From NCBI GenBank assembly GCA_010027915.1, contig RGUG01000013.1:1-14839 (forward strand): DNA of 14,839 nt. Direction: 5' to 3'. Made by a program: the position numbers and the translations under genes. The stretch comes from a bacterium (lineage in GTDB: Bacteria > Margulisbacteria > Marinamargulisbacteria > SXXA01). Below, piece by piece: positions 1 to 8,293 of this stretch (the first letter of the stretch is position 1; each line of letters opens with the position of its first letter). The notes beneath the pieces were generated by a model that saw only the letters and a list, made by a program, of their open reading frames with translations, did not search any database and was not told where the DNA came from.

Positions 1-1
1 A

Positions 2-2170
2 TTTTTGGGTGAAAAAAAAGCCACCCCGCCCCCCCTGTCATGGGACACTCTTCAAGCCGAACGTCAGAGTATTACCTCGTCATTGGCATTGTTGATCGAA
101 AAAATAACATCCGCACTCGAAAAACGACCCACTTTAACGGAGCATCAGGGGGATTATGACAAGGAATCCCAAGCGTTGCGACTGGTGATGCAACAACGCC
201 AAAAAGAATACAATGCCATCGAAGCGGACGTGCTACAAACCCAACAAGAAATCAAAATAAAGCATATCGAGCGTCAGGAACTCCAATTGCAGTTGGATCA
301 CAGCCTCAATCTGCTGTCTCAAACCACCCAAACAACGGGACCTGAATACCAGCGACGGCTATTTGATCAACAATCCCTTCAAAAGAGTATTCAAAACAAA
401 GAGACCTTGGTCCATACATTGGGCAACCTGCTGGCCATGAAAGAGCGTCGATTGTCAGAATCGAAAATGGCCCTTGATAGGGCCAGCGAAGCGGTAGCCT
501 CACGAGACAAAGCCATTGGTTTTGATCGTCGCACATTATGGCAGTTTGACACGGCATTATCAAAAAAAGTGGGTGACTTGATCTCATACCAATCGTGGGC
601 TAAGGGATATGAAGCCCGATTAAAAAAAGTGAATCAGACCCAACCCAACCCATCTGCCTTTGCATTGGAATGGTCTGAACTGGCCAGCGGCAACCGTCAA
701 ATCGAAGCCGTTTTGAAGCTTGTCGCTCAAGTCTCCCTAACGGTTCCTCCCCCATCCCAACCCAAGCCGCGGCCTGATAAGACACATTGGTTGCAACAGT
801 CTTATTGGGCCATGGGTGCCCGTTGTGGGTATCAGTGGTTGTCGGACCCCACCTATACTGACGGGCCGGTCTGTGGGGCACATGTATGGGGTGATGGGGG
901 TAACGGCTGGGCATTTCGTGCCGGCATGTCCTGGGTGTCGGCCATGAAGCAATACCGAAGCAAATCAGTATGGCAAACCCAATGGCACCTCATGCCACGT
1001 CTGCTAACGGCATTGGATGGGGCGGTTTATGGCATCCTGGGGGGACGTTGGGATGAGGTATCGGCGGGACTTTCCCCGGAGTATGGGGCCAATGTGATGG
1101 GAAGTGTGGATGTGGTGGGGGGAAAAGAATGGGGGATTTCGCTCTCAGTCAATCGACGATTGGGAGAATTTTCCCCTCCCGAAGAGGCCATGCCCCGTCT
1201 GGAATCCTCCCTATCACCACATCTTTCGTTGGGGGTTGAAGGGGTCAAACGAATTTTTCGTTTTAAAACGGTCTCACTGGATGGCTTGAAGGGTCACTGG
1301 GCCCAATCGGATATCGAGCGGATGGTCAAACTGGGATTGCTAGATGACACCCAAGCACCCATTTTACCCAATCGGCTCTTAACCTTTTTAGAGGCGGCAC
1401 GCATGATCGCGTTTGCCAAAAATGCGCCGGTACTGTTGGCATCGGAACCCCTTCGTATTTGGTTTACCATCTCTAACACGGAAGGGGTTCCCGTTTTGGT
1501 AGGGTTAGAAGCATTGGGTCCCGATGGCAAGACGGTGGGTACACTCATTGAGCGTCAGGTATACCCAGAAGGCCAACACATGTTATCTTGGGATACCCCC
1601 GTGTTATTACCTGATATGACCGTTCCCCTATCCCTATCGGTGGTGTTGTCATTGTGGGATCAAGGGGGAAATACCTTGGCCCAAGAACAATTAGAGATAC
1701 CCGTCATGATGTATGATTCCCTTGGTAAAGTGGAGGCGGCACTGGCTAGAAAATCCGACACGATGCAAACCCAACGTCGCTTGTTTTCAGAATGGCAAGC
1801 CATGGGGAATGCCAGCACCAGCTTGACCTCGGCACAAAACCTAAAAAATCGTCCCAAGGCCACAAAAATCAATCCAAATGGGGAGTTGTCACGCCTTTCA
1901 TTTGTGATGGCGGTGAGTAATGTGATCAAGTCCATTCGTGGTCTCAAAACCGTGACCACCTCTGATTTAAGTCCTTACCGGGATGTGGACTCCTTTCCCA
2001 AAGACGCCATGAATAGCTTGTATCTTTACACCACTGAATTGGAATACGGTGGCGATACCAACGGCAATTTGCGCCCGTTTTCCAACATCACGTTGGCTGA
2101 AGCCAGTCGAATTGTCTCGCGGTTATTGGATTGGCAAGAAAAAAGAACGGGGATATTGATACCACGCTAA
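2..2170 (+). CDS. SLH-domain envelope protein with coiled coil, barrel-like region and FlgD-like Ig domain (5' end outside window)
   Basis: Reading frame is open to the left edge; the only early initiation codon is a TTG at 5, so the gene probably begins upstream. About 721 residues are visible. Residues ~15-245 are charged, Gln/Glu/Lys-rich and heptad-like, suggesting a long coiled coil. A Pro-rich linker (~248-260) leads to a Gly/Trp/aromatic stretch (~265-425) with alternating hydrophobicity (GAHVWGDGGNGWAF, GAVYGILGGRWDEVSAGL) that could be outer-membrane beta strands. An SLH repeat starts near 427 (GLKGHWAQSDIERMVKLGLL). Residues ~480-575 resemble a FlgD-type Ig fold (GTLIERQVYPEGQHMLSWD). 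A second SLH-like block lies near 656-705 (SPYRDVDSFPKDAMNSLYLY). SLH domains bind cell-wall-linked polymers, so a role anchoring the outer membrane or surface layer to the wall is inferred. It is convergent with pdxJ, only 13 nt away. Confidence 0.75.
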   Translation, partial: FLGEKKATPPPLSWDTLQAERQSITSSLALLIEKITSALEKRPTLTEHQGDYDKESQALRLVMQQRQKEYNAIEADVLQTQQEIKIKHIERQELQLQLDHSLNLLSQTTQTTGPEYQRRLFDQQSLQKSIQNKETLVHTLGNLLAMKERRLSESKMALDRASEAVASRDKAIGFDRRTLWQFDTALSKKVGDLISYQSWAKGYEARLKKVNQTQPNPSAFALEWSELASGNRQIEAVLKLVAQVSLTVPPPSQPKPRPDKTHWLQQSYWAMGARCGYQWLSDPTYTDGPVCGAHVWGDGGNGWAFRAGMSWVSAMKQYRSKSVWQTQWHLMPRLLTALDGAVYGILGGRWDEVSAGLSPEYGANVMGSVDVVGGKEWGISLSVNRRLGEFSPPEEAMPRLESSLSPHLSLGVEGVKRIFRFKTVSLDGLKGHWAQSDIERMVKLGLLDDTQAPILPNRLLTFLEAARMIAFAKNAPVLLASEPLRIWFTISNTEGVPVLVGLEALGPDGKTVGTLIERQVYPEGQHMLSWDTPVLLPDMTVPLSLSVVLSLWDQGGNTLAQEQLEIPVMMYDSLGKVEAALARKSDTMQTQRRLFSEWQAMGNASTSLTSAQNLKNRPKATKINPNGELSRLSFVMAVSNVIKSIRGLKTVTTSDLSPYRDVDSFPKDAMNSLYLYTTELEYGGDTNGNLRPFSNITLAEASRIVSRLLDWQEKRTGILIPR

Positions 2171-2183
2171 AGAGGAAAATAAG

Positions 2184-2906
2184 TCAAGTTGGGGAGCCCA
2201 ATGGGCCATTAAGAATCCCTTTGATTTCGCTGACGGCCTGGGTAAGCCCCACAAACAAGGCACGGCTGATAATACGATGGCCAATGTTATAGCCTGTAAT
2301 ATCTGCAATCGATACCAGTCGGGGAAGGGTTTTGTGAGACAAGCCGTGACCCGCATGGCATGTAAGCCCACACAATCGGGCCATGCTGGCGGCGGTTTTA
2401 ATGCCTTGAAATGACAAAGGGGCGTGAGGGTCTCGACTGTAAGCGGCAGTATTTAATTCAATCATACTGGCACCACAGGATTGGGCCGCCATAATCTGAT
2501 CCGGATCTGGGTCTACAAATAATGACACCCTGATGCCATCATCTTGCAATCGGTTGACCACCTCTGAGAGCCACGACTGCTGAGCCTTTACCTGTAACCC
2601 CCCTTCGGTTGTAAGTTCGTGCCTTTTTTCGGGCACCAGGCAACAAGTCGCCGGTTTGATATGACGGGCCACGGCGATCATCTCTTCGATGGCCGCCATT
2701 TCAAGGTTGAGCGGGATACCAAGTTCAGCCAATGCGATAACATCGGCATCCTGAATATGCCGTCGGTCTTCACGCAAATGAACGGTGATACCATCGGCAC
2801 CGCCCGCCATCACGGCGGCGACGGCCGCCAATAAGTCGGGATCCCCCTCCTTGCGTTGTTCACGCAAGGTGGCGACATGGTCCACATTGACACCCAGTGT
2901 GATCAT
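2184..2906 (-). CDS. pdxJ: Pyridoxine 5'-phosphate synthase PdxJ
   Basis: PdxJ condenses 1-deoxyxylulose 5-phosphate with 3-amino-2-oxopropyl phosphate to give pyridoxine 5'-phosphate, in the cytosol. The 240-residue product has family length and signatures: LGVNVDHVATLREQR at 4-18, ADGITVHLREDRRHI at 37-51 (His43 and Arg45 of the active site), NLEMA at 67-71 (Glu69), CLVPEKRHELTTEGGL at 89-104, HAGHGL at 184-189 and NIGHRII at 207-213. One deviation: the usual ELHTG segment reads ELNTA (150-154). I chose the ATG at 2906 because its ATGA overlaps the rmlB stop and [10 protein letters not shown] matches the family N-terminus; an in-frame ATG at 2927 would add seven residues with no ribosome site. 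Last gene of the sugar operon; a B6 gene there is probably a passenger. A small dyad (TTGGG gag CCCAA, 2189-2201) lies in its last codons, with only a weak T-rich stretch after it. Confidence 0.96.
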   Translation of the reverse strand: MITLGVNVDHVATLREQRKEGDPDLLAAVAAVMAGGADGITVHLREDRRHIQDADVIALAELGIPLNLEMAAIEEMIAVARHIKPATCCLVPEKRHELTTEGGLQVKAQQSWLSEVVNRLQDDGIRVSLFVDPDPDQIMAAQSCGASMIELNTAAYSRDPHAPLSFQGIKTAASMARLCGLTCHAGHGLSHKTLPRLVSIADITGYNIGHRIISRALFVGLTQAVSEIKGILNGPLGSPT

Positions 2907-3904
2907 CGTTTTTTTTCCCACAACCATTCAATGGTCTGTCTTAACCCTTCTTCAAATGGCATGCGTGCACGCCATCCCAATTGGGTTTCAAGTTTACTCG
3001 GATCAATGGCGTAGCGCCAATCGTGACCCGGTCGGTCGGACACATGGGTCACCAATGTACGATACGACCCATTGGGATGGGGATACAAGTCGTCTAGTTG
3101 CTCACATATCTTCTGAATGAGTGCATGATTGGCCCATTCATTTCGGGCCCCAATTAGGGTGGTCTCACCTGCTTGTCCTTGCTGAAACACCAACCCAATC
3201 GCGGCCGCATGATCCCCGACATACAGCCAATCGCGGACCTGATGACCGTTGCCATAAAGGGGAATAGGTTGCCATGCTTGGGCACATCGCACCACCGTTG
3301 GAATCAGTTTTTCATCGTGCTGATGGGGACCATAATTATTGGAACAATTGGTGGTCACCACATTCAAGCCATAGGTATGGTATGCTGCCCGAACCAAAAA
3401 ATCGCTGGCGGCTTTGGTGGCACTGTATGGCGAATTGGGTTGGTAGGGTGACAGTTCGGTGAAATACCCAGTGGATGACAACGCCCCATATACCTCATCC
3501 GTTGACACATGATGGAACCGAGACGATTCGTAGCCAGGTTTGGGTTGGTGGGGAGATACCATCCAATGAGAACGGGCGGCTTCGAGCAGACAAAAGGTTC
3601 CCTGTACATTGGTGGTCACAAACACGGCGGGACCCGCAATGGCATTGTCCACATGACTCTCGGCGGCCAAATGAATCACGTGTCGAATATCATGGGTCTC
3701 AAACAGGTGGGCAAGTAACAACGAATCTTCAATCCGTCCCTGTACAAACAGACAACGCTCATCCAAATACGACTCGATATAAGGCAAATGACCCGCATAG
3801 GTGAGTTGGTCGAGTACCAGCAATTGCCATTCCGGGTGATGGGTGCGACACCACGCCACCACATGAGACCCGATAAACCCTGCACCCCCCGTAATCAATA
3901 TCAT
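2903..3904 (-). CDS. rfbB: dTDP-glucose 4,6-dehydratase RmlB/RfbB
   Basis: Extended short-chain dehydrogenase that converts dTDP-glucose to dTDP-4-keto-6-deoxyglucose, the second step to dTDP-rhamnose and related deoxysugars. The 333 residues match family length. Visible: NAD-binding GGAGFIGS at 6-13, the catalytic STDEVYG at 134-140 (Thr135, Asp136, Glu137), YSATK with Tyr160 and Lys164, and [10 protein letters not shown] at 186-195, all diagnostic of RmlB rather than GalE. It overlaps rmlA upstream and pdxJ downstream by 4 nt each, implying translational coupling. rmlC and rmlD, needed to finish dTDP-rhamnose, are not in this window; either they lie elsewhere or the pathway branches to another 6-deoxysugar. 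Confidence 0.97.
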   Translation of the reverse strand: MILITGGAGFIGSHVVAWCRTHHPEWQLLVLDQLTYAGHLPYIESYLDERCLFVQGRIEDSLLLAHLFETHDIRHVIHLAAESHVDNAIAGPAVFVTTNVQGTFCLLEAARSHWMVSPHQPKPGYESSRFHHVSTDEVYGALSSTGYFTELSPYQPNSPYSATKAASDFLVRAAYHTYGLNVVTTNCSNNYGPHQHDEKLIPTVVRCAQAWQPIPLYGNGHQVRDWLYVGDHAAAIGLVFQQGQAGETTLIGARNEWANHALIQKICEQLDDLYPHPNGSYRTLVTHVSDRPGHDWRYAIDPSKLETQLGWRARMPFEEGLRQTIEWLWEKKR

Positions 3905-4764
3905 GACAACACCCCCCTAACGTACTCAACGTATGTTGAGGGTGGCATCTGTTCGCACCATTGTGACAATGTTTGGTGTGAGACATAGCCCAGTTGAAAC
4001 GCAATTTCTTCAAGGCACGCCACTTTAAGGTTTTGTCGTTTTTCTATCGTGGCCACAAACATAGCCGCATCCAACAACGAATCGGGGGTTCCGGTATCCA
4101 GCCAAGCAAACCCGCGACCGAGGGTTTCAACCGATAAGAGGCCGTCGGTGAGATACCCCTGGTTTAAATCGGTGATTTCAAGTTCCCCTCTTGCCGACGG
4201 GGTCAATTGCTTGACACGCTCTGTGACGGTATGGTCATAAAAGTACAACCCCGTTACGGCATGGTTCGAAGCCGGAATCTTGGGTTTTTCTTGAATACTG
4301 ACGGCCCGCTTTTCATGATCAAAGGCCACCACCCCAAACCGCTGGGGATCTGACACATGATACGCAAACACGGTGGCCCCCTTGGGCTTCTGTACGGCGG
4401 CTTTTAACAGCTGGCTTAAGCCACGGCCATGAAAAATATTGTCGCCTAAAATCAAGGCCACAGGGCCGCCATTTATCCAGGTTTCTGCCACCAAAAAGGC
4501 TTGGGCAATGCCACCCGGCGTGGGTTGAACGGCATATTGCAATGAGATGCCCCATTGTGACCCATCGCCCAAGACCTCTTCAAATCGGGGGGTATCTTGA
4601 GGGGTTGAAATAACCAACACCTCCCGAATACCCGCCAGCATGAGCACCGACAGGGGGTAATACACCATGGGCTTGTCATAAACCGGCAACAATTGTTTTG
4701 AAATGGCCCTGGTAAGCGGATACAAGCGTGACCCATGTCCCCCTGCGAGTACAATGCCTTTCAT
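3901..4764 (-). CDS. rfbA: Glucose-1-phosphate thymidylyltransferase RmlA/RfbA
   Basis: Transfers dTMP from dTTP to glucose 1-phosphate to make dTDP-glucose, the substrate of the adjacent RmlB. The 287-residue product is full length. It has the nucleotidyltransferase signature [16 protein letters not shown] (3-18) followed by [18 protein letters not shown] (21-38), [11 protein letters not shown] in the substrate loop, [10 protein letters not shown] with the metal-binding Asp, [10 protein letters not shown] and [15 protein letters not shown]. Its start ATG overlaps the stop of the gmhA-like gene by 4 nt and its stop overlaps the rmlB start by 4 nt. Confidence 0.97.
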   Translation of the reverse strand: MKGIVLAGGHGSRLYPLTRAISKQLLPVYDKPMVYYPLSVLMLAGIREVLVISTPQDTPRFEEVLGDGSQWGISLQYAVQPTPGGIAQAFLVAETWINGGPVALILGDNIFHGRGLSQLLKAAVQKPKGATVFAYHVSDPQRFGVVAFDHEKRAVSIQEKPKIPASNHAVTGLYFYDHTVTERVKQLTPSARGELEITDLNQGYLTDGLLSVETLGRGFAWLDTGTPDSLLDAAMFVATIEKRQNLKVACLEEIAFQLGYVSHQTLSQWCEQMPPSTYVEYVRGVLS

Positions 4765-5324
4765 GGGTGTAAGGCCCGGTCAATCGCCGCACACAAGAGA
4801 TGCCCCATCATGATATGACATTCTTGAATCCGCATGGTGCAACCCGACGGCACCTTAATGCAGGGCACCAGCTCTGCCATCTTGCCACCCGTAGCCCCCG
4901 TCCATCCGACCACGGACATGCCGGCGGTTTGGGCCACCGGAATGGCCGCCAAAAGATTGCGGCTATTCCCGCTGGTTGAGAGGGGAAAAAAGACATCGCC
5001 TGAACGACCCAGGGCCTGCAATTCGCGGGCAAATACCTGTTCGTACCCGTAATCATTGCCAATGGCCGTAAGACTGGCACCATTCATGCCCAATGCCACC
5101 GCTGACAGGGGGGGGCGCTCGGTGATCAATCGCCCCACAAATTCACCCACAATATGTTGACAATCGGTGTAACTGCCCCCGTTCCCGGCGAAAAAAAGGG
5201 TGCCACCTTGTTTTAATGCCACAATGGCCAGTTCAATGCATTGTCTCAGGCCTGCCATGCACGCTTCATCGGCTAAAAAATGTTCTTTGACTGCGATGGA
5301 CTGACGAATCATGGATTCGATCAT
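4761..5324 (-). CDS. gmhA: Sedoheptulose-7-phosphate isomerase, GmhA-like SIS protein
   Basis: SIS-fold isomerase of 187 residues. GmhA makes D-glycero-D-manno-heptose 7-phosphate, the first step to ADP- or GDP-heptose for LPS core or S-layer glycans. The phosphate-binding GNGGS is at 47-51 (the common SAAD continuation is SYTD here), the active-site Glu at EFVGR (Glu61), ERPPL at 69-73, [14 protein letters not shown] at 87-100, STSGNS at 116-121 and RIQECH at 165-170, whose His is the likely catalytic partner. The ATG at 5324 is supported by a GGAGG ribosome site 6 nt upstream. First gene of the operon with rmlA, rmlB and pdxJ. No HldE- or GmhB-like gene is present here, so a related phosphosugar isomerase such as DiaA-type is possible but less likely given the conserved Glu/His pair. 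Confidence 0.88.
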   Translation of the reverse strand: MIESMIRQSIAVKEHFLADEACMAGLRQCIELAIVALKQGGTLFFAGNGGSYTDCQHIVGEFVGRLITERPPLSAVALGMNGASLTAIGNDYGYEQVFARELQALGRSGDVFFPLSTSGNSRNLLAAIPVAQTAGMSVVGWTGATGGKMAELVPCIKVPSGCTMRIQECHIMMGHLLCAAIDRALHP

Positions 5325-5330
5325 TGGACA

Positions 5331-5335
5331 CCTCC
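5331..5335 (-). promoter_or_regulatory. Strong Shine-Dalgarno of the gmhA-like gene
   Basis: On the - strand the sequence reads TGGAGGTGTCCA then ATG. GGAGG sits 6 nt before the start codon at 5324 and fixes that start as the operon's first translation site. Confidence 0.8.
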
Positions 5336-5351
5336 ATTATTGAATGACCAT

Positions 5352-5380
5352 AGTGTATCGTGAGAGAATGGGACAAACAA
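5352..5380 (-). promoter_or_regulatory. Candidate sigma70-type promoter of the gmhA-rmlA-rmlB-pdxJ operon
   Basis: On the - strand TTGTTT (5375-5380) and TACACT (5352-5357) are separated by exactly 17 nt, a good -35/-10 pair. A start of transcription near 5345 would leave a ~20-nt leader carrying the GGAGG ribosome site. It lies in the short gap of the divergent pair and overlaps the longest possible N-terminus of the epimerase, which argues for a downstream epimerase start. Confidence 0.5.
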
Positions 5381-5391
5381 GCAAATCCATG

Positions 5392-6360
5392 ATGAATGAT
5401 GAGGCGTTTTTTATTAGCATTTGTATTACAGGGGCATCAGGTTTTATTGGCACCCATTTGGTTAGGGGGTGTGTGGCAGCAGGCCATCGGGTGGTAGCCT
5501 TCGATCGGTCCCCTTGCCCGAATCCGCTTGAATGGCACGGCCAAGCGGTTGAATGGGTACTTGGGGATGTCACGGACCCAGTGGCAGTGGGGCGTGCGTT
5601 CAATGGGTGCGAGGCGGTGTTTCATCATGCGGCGGAAGTGTCAGTCCATGATTCTATTCATCGACCACTCGATACCTTTCATACCAATGTGCAGGGTACC
5701 GCCGTGGTCTTAGAAATGGCCCGAACCCACGGTGTGTCATTGCTTACCTTTCCATCCTCAGCAGCGGTCTATGGCAACAGCGACCATCCCGTGCAATCTG
5801 AAACCGACCCCATTGCTCCCTTGTCTCCCTATGGGGTGAGCAAGTGGATGGGTGAATGCTTGTGTCAAGCTTACCAACAACAATACCAATTAAATTGTCT
5901 GGTCTTACGGTACTTTAATGTCGTTGGCAAAGGCCAGTCTCCCAACTCGCCCTACGCAGCGGTGATTCCCAGGTGGATTGAACAAATAGAAAAAGGGATG
6001 CCCTTGTCTATTTATGGCGACGGCATGCAAACCCGCGATTTTGTGTCAGTGGACGTGATTGTCGCCCTTCATTTGCACGCATTGGGTCGTCAGGCCCCCC
6101 ATCACCCACTCAATGTGGGATCCGGAAACGCCATGACGGTTGCAACATTAGCCGACGTGCTGCAATCCGTCATGGAAAGGGAGGTGGGGGTGACCCATTA
6201 CCCCCCACGCAACCAGGAAGTACGGCACTCGTGTGCCAATACCCAGTCCATTCATCGCATGTTTCCGGGCTTAAAAATCGAGGCATTGGCCCATACCCTT
6301 CGTCAATGGGTATCCCCCCATCAAGACACTAACACATGTCACATGCCATTCAACACCTAG
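5392..6360 (+). CDS. NAD-dependent nucleotide-sugar 4-epimerase (WbpP/Gne/GalE-like)
   Basis: Extended SDR enzyme that probably interconverts UDP-GlcNAc/UDP-GalNAc or UDP-Glc/UDP-Gal. Counting from the ATG at 5392: the Rossmann motif GASGFIG at 14-20, GDVTD near 58-62, FHHAAEVSVHDSI near 77-89, SSAAVYG near 122-128 and YGVSK with Tyr147 and Lys151. The later block RYFNVVGKGQ plus YAAVIPRWI and IYGDGMQTRDFV resembles WbpP/Gne-type UDP-HexNAc epimerases more than classic GalE. The start is uncertain: ATGs at 5344, 5368, 5389 and 5392 are in frame. Family N-termini usually begin five residues before the TG of TGASGF, which falls on an ATT codon at 5413 with GAGG 8 nt upstream. The operon promoter on the other strand covers 5352-5380, so I prefer 5392 or later. 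Divergent from the gmhA-like gene. Confidence 0.88.
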   Translation: MNDEAFFISICITGASGFIGTHLVRGCVAAGHRVVAFDRSPCPNPLEWHGQAVEWVLGDVTDPVAVGRAFNGCEAVFHHAAEVSVHDSIHRPLDTFHTNVQGTAVVLEMARTHGVSLLTFPSSAAVYGNSDHPVQSETDPIAPLSPYGVSKWMGECLCQAYQQQYQLNCLVLRYFNVVGKGQSPNSPYAAVIPRWIEQIEKGMPLSIYGDGMQTRDFVSVDVIVALHLHALGRQAPHHPLNVGSGNAMTVATLADVLQSVMEREVGVTHYPPRNQEVRHSCANTQSIHRMFPGLKIEALAHTLRQWVSPHQDTNTCHMPFNT

Positions 6361-7382
6361 GTAACTGTGGGCATCAAAGACCACATATTGGGTCTTGTCA
6401 CCATTGTCCTTACCCACCGTCCCCATTGTTCACGAGGGCCAGTAAGGCCACTGGGATGTTTCAACATATCACCCATCGCCGTTATCTCAGGAGTGCCCCA
6501 TCTCGAGAACAAATCCAGGCCATTGAGACCTTGCTTCGGTCCATCATTTTGATTGGATTAAACAGAGCAGCTCATATGGAGAAGGGTAAACAAAATAACC
6601 CAGAACTCACTTCAACCGCCCAGTTTTTCAGGCAACACCCGGTTACCCCGCCCTACCTGTTGTCACCCTTTCGCCTAGCAAATGAGAGCGAATGGGTGCC
6701 CCTGCATCTATCCCACTCACCCCCTAATGACACCGAATGGTGGGACCACCTGCGTTGTATTCTCGACACCCTCTTAACGGGTCCACATGATTCACGATAT
6801 GAAAAGCAGTGTTTAGAAGAGATCAAGGCCATTCTCTTTCCAGATCAGCACGATTCGACGCCCCCCACGTCACCACTCAGTCGGTTATATGCGCACCCAA
6901 CTCAACGACTCATCCAATTGGCCAATACCTTTCAATTGCAGTATCAGAAGATGCACCAAAAAAGCCCCCCTTATCCTAACCAATCGTTTCTTAATCGTGC
7001 CGATCACACCTTATTACGCTTTCGCCCAATCGATGGGTTCCCATCAGACATTCAACCCATTGTCACCCCCCGATCCCAAGAAACAGCCCCTGTTGATCGC
7101 CCATCCCGTCCCATTAACCCAAAACCAAAGGCTTGTATAGGAGCCGCCGTCAGCCAACCGGGACCTGGCCAAGTATCCTCCCCTCGGTTGGCACCCGTGC
7201 GAATATCCCCACCTATCCTGGCACCCACGCGGCCAAGACCCTCATCCCCCTGCCCTCCCCCAGAAAAGGAAGTGATACCCGCATGGCGTGTCATGGCTGA
7301 TTGGATCAGTGGGATGTGGGATCATCCCCATCATTCTGAGGGGGGTTATCAAAAGTATCCAATCAAAAAACAGTGGGAATGA
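6336..7382 (+). CDS. Unrecognised protein with proline/arginine-rich C-terminal half
   Basis: No family recognised. The frame encodes up to 348 residues and begins inside the last codons of the epimerase gene (25-nt overlap), with no convincing ribosome site there. An in-frame ATG at 6456 (Met41, MFQHITHRR) avoids the overlap, which would give 308 residues; its SD is also weak (AAGG ~12 nt upstream). The N-terminal part (41-205) looks soluble and partly helical. From ~225 to 320 it is rich in Pro, Arg and Ser, with a short imperfect repeat, LAPVRISPP then LAPTRPRPS, seen also in the DNA. The tail has several Trp residues (AWRVMADWISGMW). No signal peptide or clear membrane segment is seen. 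It is on the same strand between the epimerase and menB, 89 nt before menB. Length and lack of stops support a real gene, but composition is atypical. Confidence 0.55.
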   Translation: MSHAIQHLGNCGHQRPHIGSCHHCPYPPSPLFTRASKATGMFQHITHRRYLRSAPSREQIQAIETLLRSIILIGLNRAAHMEKGKQNNPELTSTAQFFRQHPVTPPYLLSPFRLANESEWVPLHLSHSPPNDTEWWDHLRCILDTLLTGPHDSRYEKQCLEEIKAILFPDQHDSTPPTSPLSRLYAHPTQRLIQLANTFQLQYQKMHQKSPPYPNQSFLNRADHTLLRFRPIDGFPSDIQPIVTPRSQETAPVDRPSRPINPKPKACIGAAVSQPGPGQVSSPRLAPVRISPPILAPTRPRPSSPCPPPEKEVIPAWRVMADWISGMWDHPHHSEGGYQKYPIKKQWE

Positions 7383-7460
7383 CACCCATCAGGCGGTATC
7401 ACTCCCGTTGTCTTAACGACGCGTGGGCTTTATGATGACATCTGTGACAGTTGTTTATCA

Positions 7461-7466
7461 TAGGAG
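7461..7466 (+). promoter_or_regulatory. Shine-Dalgarno deciding the menB start
   Basis: TAGGAG ends 5 nt before the ATG at 7472. An upstream in-frame TTG at 7451 would place this site inside the coding region, so 7472 is the better start. Confidence 0.7.
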
Positions 7467-7471
7467 CGTAT

Positions 7472-8293
7472 ATGACACCCCAATGGCAACCCATTTTAAC
7501 TTCTCTTACCGACATTCTCGTATCAGAATGGGAGGGAATATGTAAAATCAGCATCAATCGCCCCCATGTCCGCAATGCCTTTCGACCCGAAACCATTGCC
7601 TCCCTTCAAGCAGCATTCGAATGGGCCCGTTTCGCCTCTCATATTGGGGTGATTGTCTTAACCGGTGAAGGCCCCGATGCCTTTTGTGCTGGGGGTGATC
7701 AAAAAATACGGGGAGAATCGGGTTATCGGGACGAACAAGGAAATCACCACTTGAATGTGTTGGATCTGCAACGTCAAATCCGCACCTGCCCCAAAGCCGT
7801 GATTGCCATGGTGGCGGGCTACGCAATTGGTGGGGGACAAATTTTGCACATGATGTGTGATCTTAGTATTGCGGCCGATACGGCTATTTTTGGACAAACG
7901 GGACCCAAAGTAGGTTCATTTGATGGGGGGTTTGGTGCATCATATATGGCCCGCATTGTGGGCCAAAAAAAAGCCCGTGAAATCTGGTTTTTATGCCGGC
8001 AATACAGTGCCCAAGACGCCCTGTCGATGGGGTTGGTTAACGCCGTGGTTCCCTACGACCAGCTAGAACCCGAAACGGTTCGGTGGGCCCAAGAGATTTT
8101 GGGGCATTCACCCCTTGCCATTCGGTGTATCAAATCAGCATTAAATGCGGATTGTGACGGGCAAGTTGGGTTGCAAGAATTAGCAGGTAACGCCACCATG
8201 TTGTATTACATGTCTGACGAAGCCAAGGAAGGTCGTAATGCCTTTATTGAAAAACGACCGCCCAATTTCAAGCCGTTTTCTCGTCAATCATGA
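7472..8293 (+). CDS. menB: 1,4-dihydroxy-2-naphthoyl-CoA synthase MenB
   Basis: Crotonase-fold enzyme that cyclises o-succinylbenzoyl-CoA to DHNA-CoA in menaquinone synthesis. The 273-residue product has the family landmarks: oxyanion loop CAGGDQ at 72-77 (the GGDQ form typical of MenB), GYAIGGGQ at 116-123, [14 protein letters not shown] at 142-155, [23 protein letters not shown] at 168-190, and the C-terminal [14 protein letters not shown] at 253-266 that reaches the neighbouring subunit. QTG at 142-144 is the Gly-containing type that uses bound bicarbonate as catalytic base, as in the E. coli enzyme, rather than an Asp. It overlaps menE by 4 nt (ATGA), so the two are coupled. Other men genes are not in the window. 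Confidence 0.96.
   Translation: MTPQWQPILTSLTDILVSEWEGICKISINRPHVRNAFRPETIASLQAAFEWARFASHIGVIVLTGEGPDAFCAGGDQKIRGESGYRDEQGNHHLNVLDLQRQIRTCPKAVIAMVAGYAIGGGQILHMMCDLSIAADTAIFGQTGPKVGSFDGGFGASYMARIVGQKKAREIWFLCRQYSAQDALSMGLVNAVVPYDQLEPETVRWAQEILGHSPLAIRCIKSALNADCDGQVGLQELAGNATMLYYMSDEAKEGRNAFIEKRPPNFKPFSRQS

Noticed and set aside
600..914. A 104-codon - strand frame inside the SLH gene
   Set aside because: Shadow of the SLH protein codons, rich in Arg/Pro/Trp, with no supporting context.
2189..2201. TTGGG gag CCCAA hairpin as a bidirectional terminator between the SLH gene and pdxJ
   Set aside because: It lies in the last codons of pdxJ, and the downstream stretch on the - strand (TTATTTT) is interrupted and 9 nt away; too weak to call.
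2785..3120. A 111-codon + strand frame opposite pdxJ and rmlB
   Set aside because: It is antisense to two well-supported genes, has no ribosome site, and its composition mirrors the opposite-strand codons.
3475..3804. A 109-codon + strand frame opposite rmlB
   Set aside because: Antisense to the conserved RmlB core; Thr/His/Pro-rich composition with no family pattern.
6367..6552. A 61-codon + strand frame starting just after the epimerase stop
   Set aside because: It lies inside the longer 6336-7382 frame in another phase and lacks a ribosome site.
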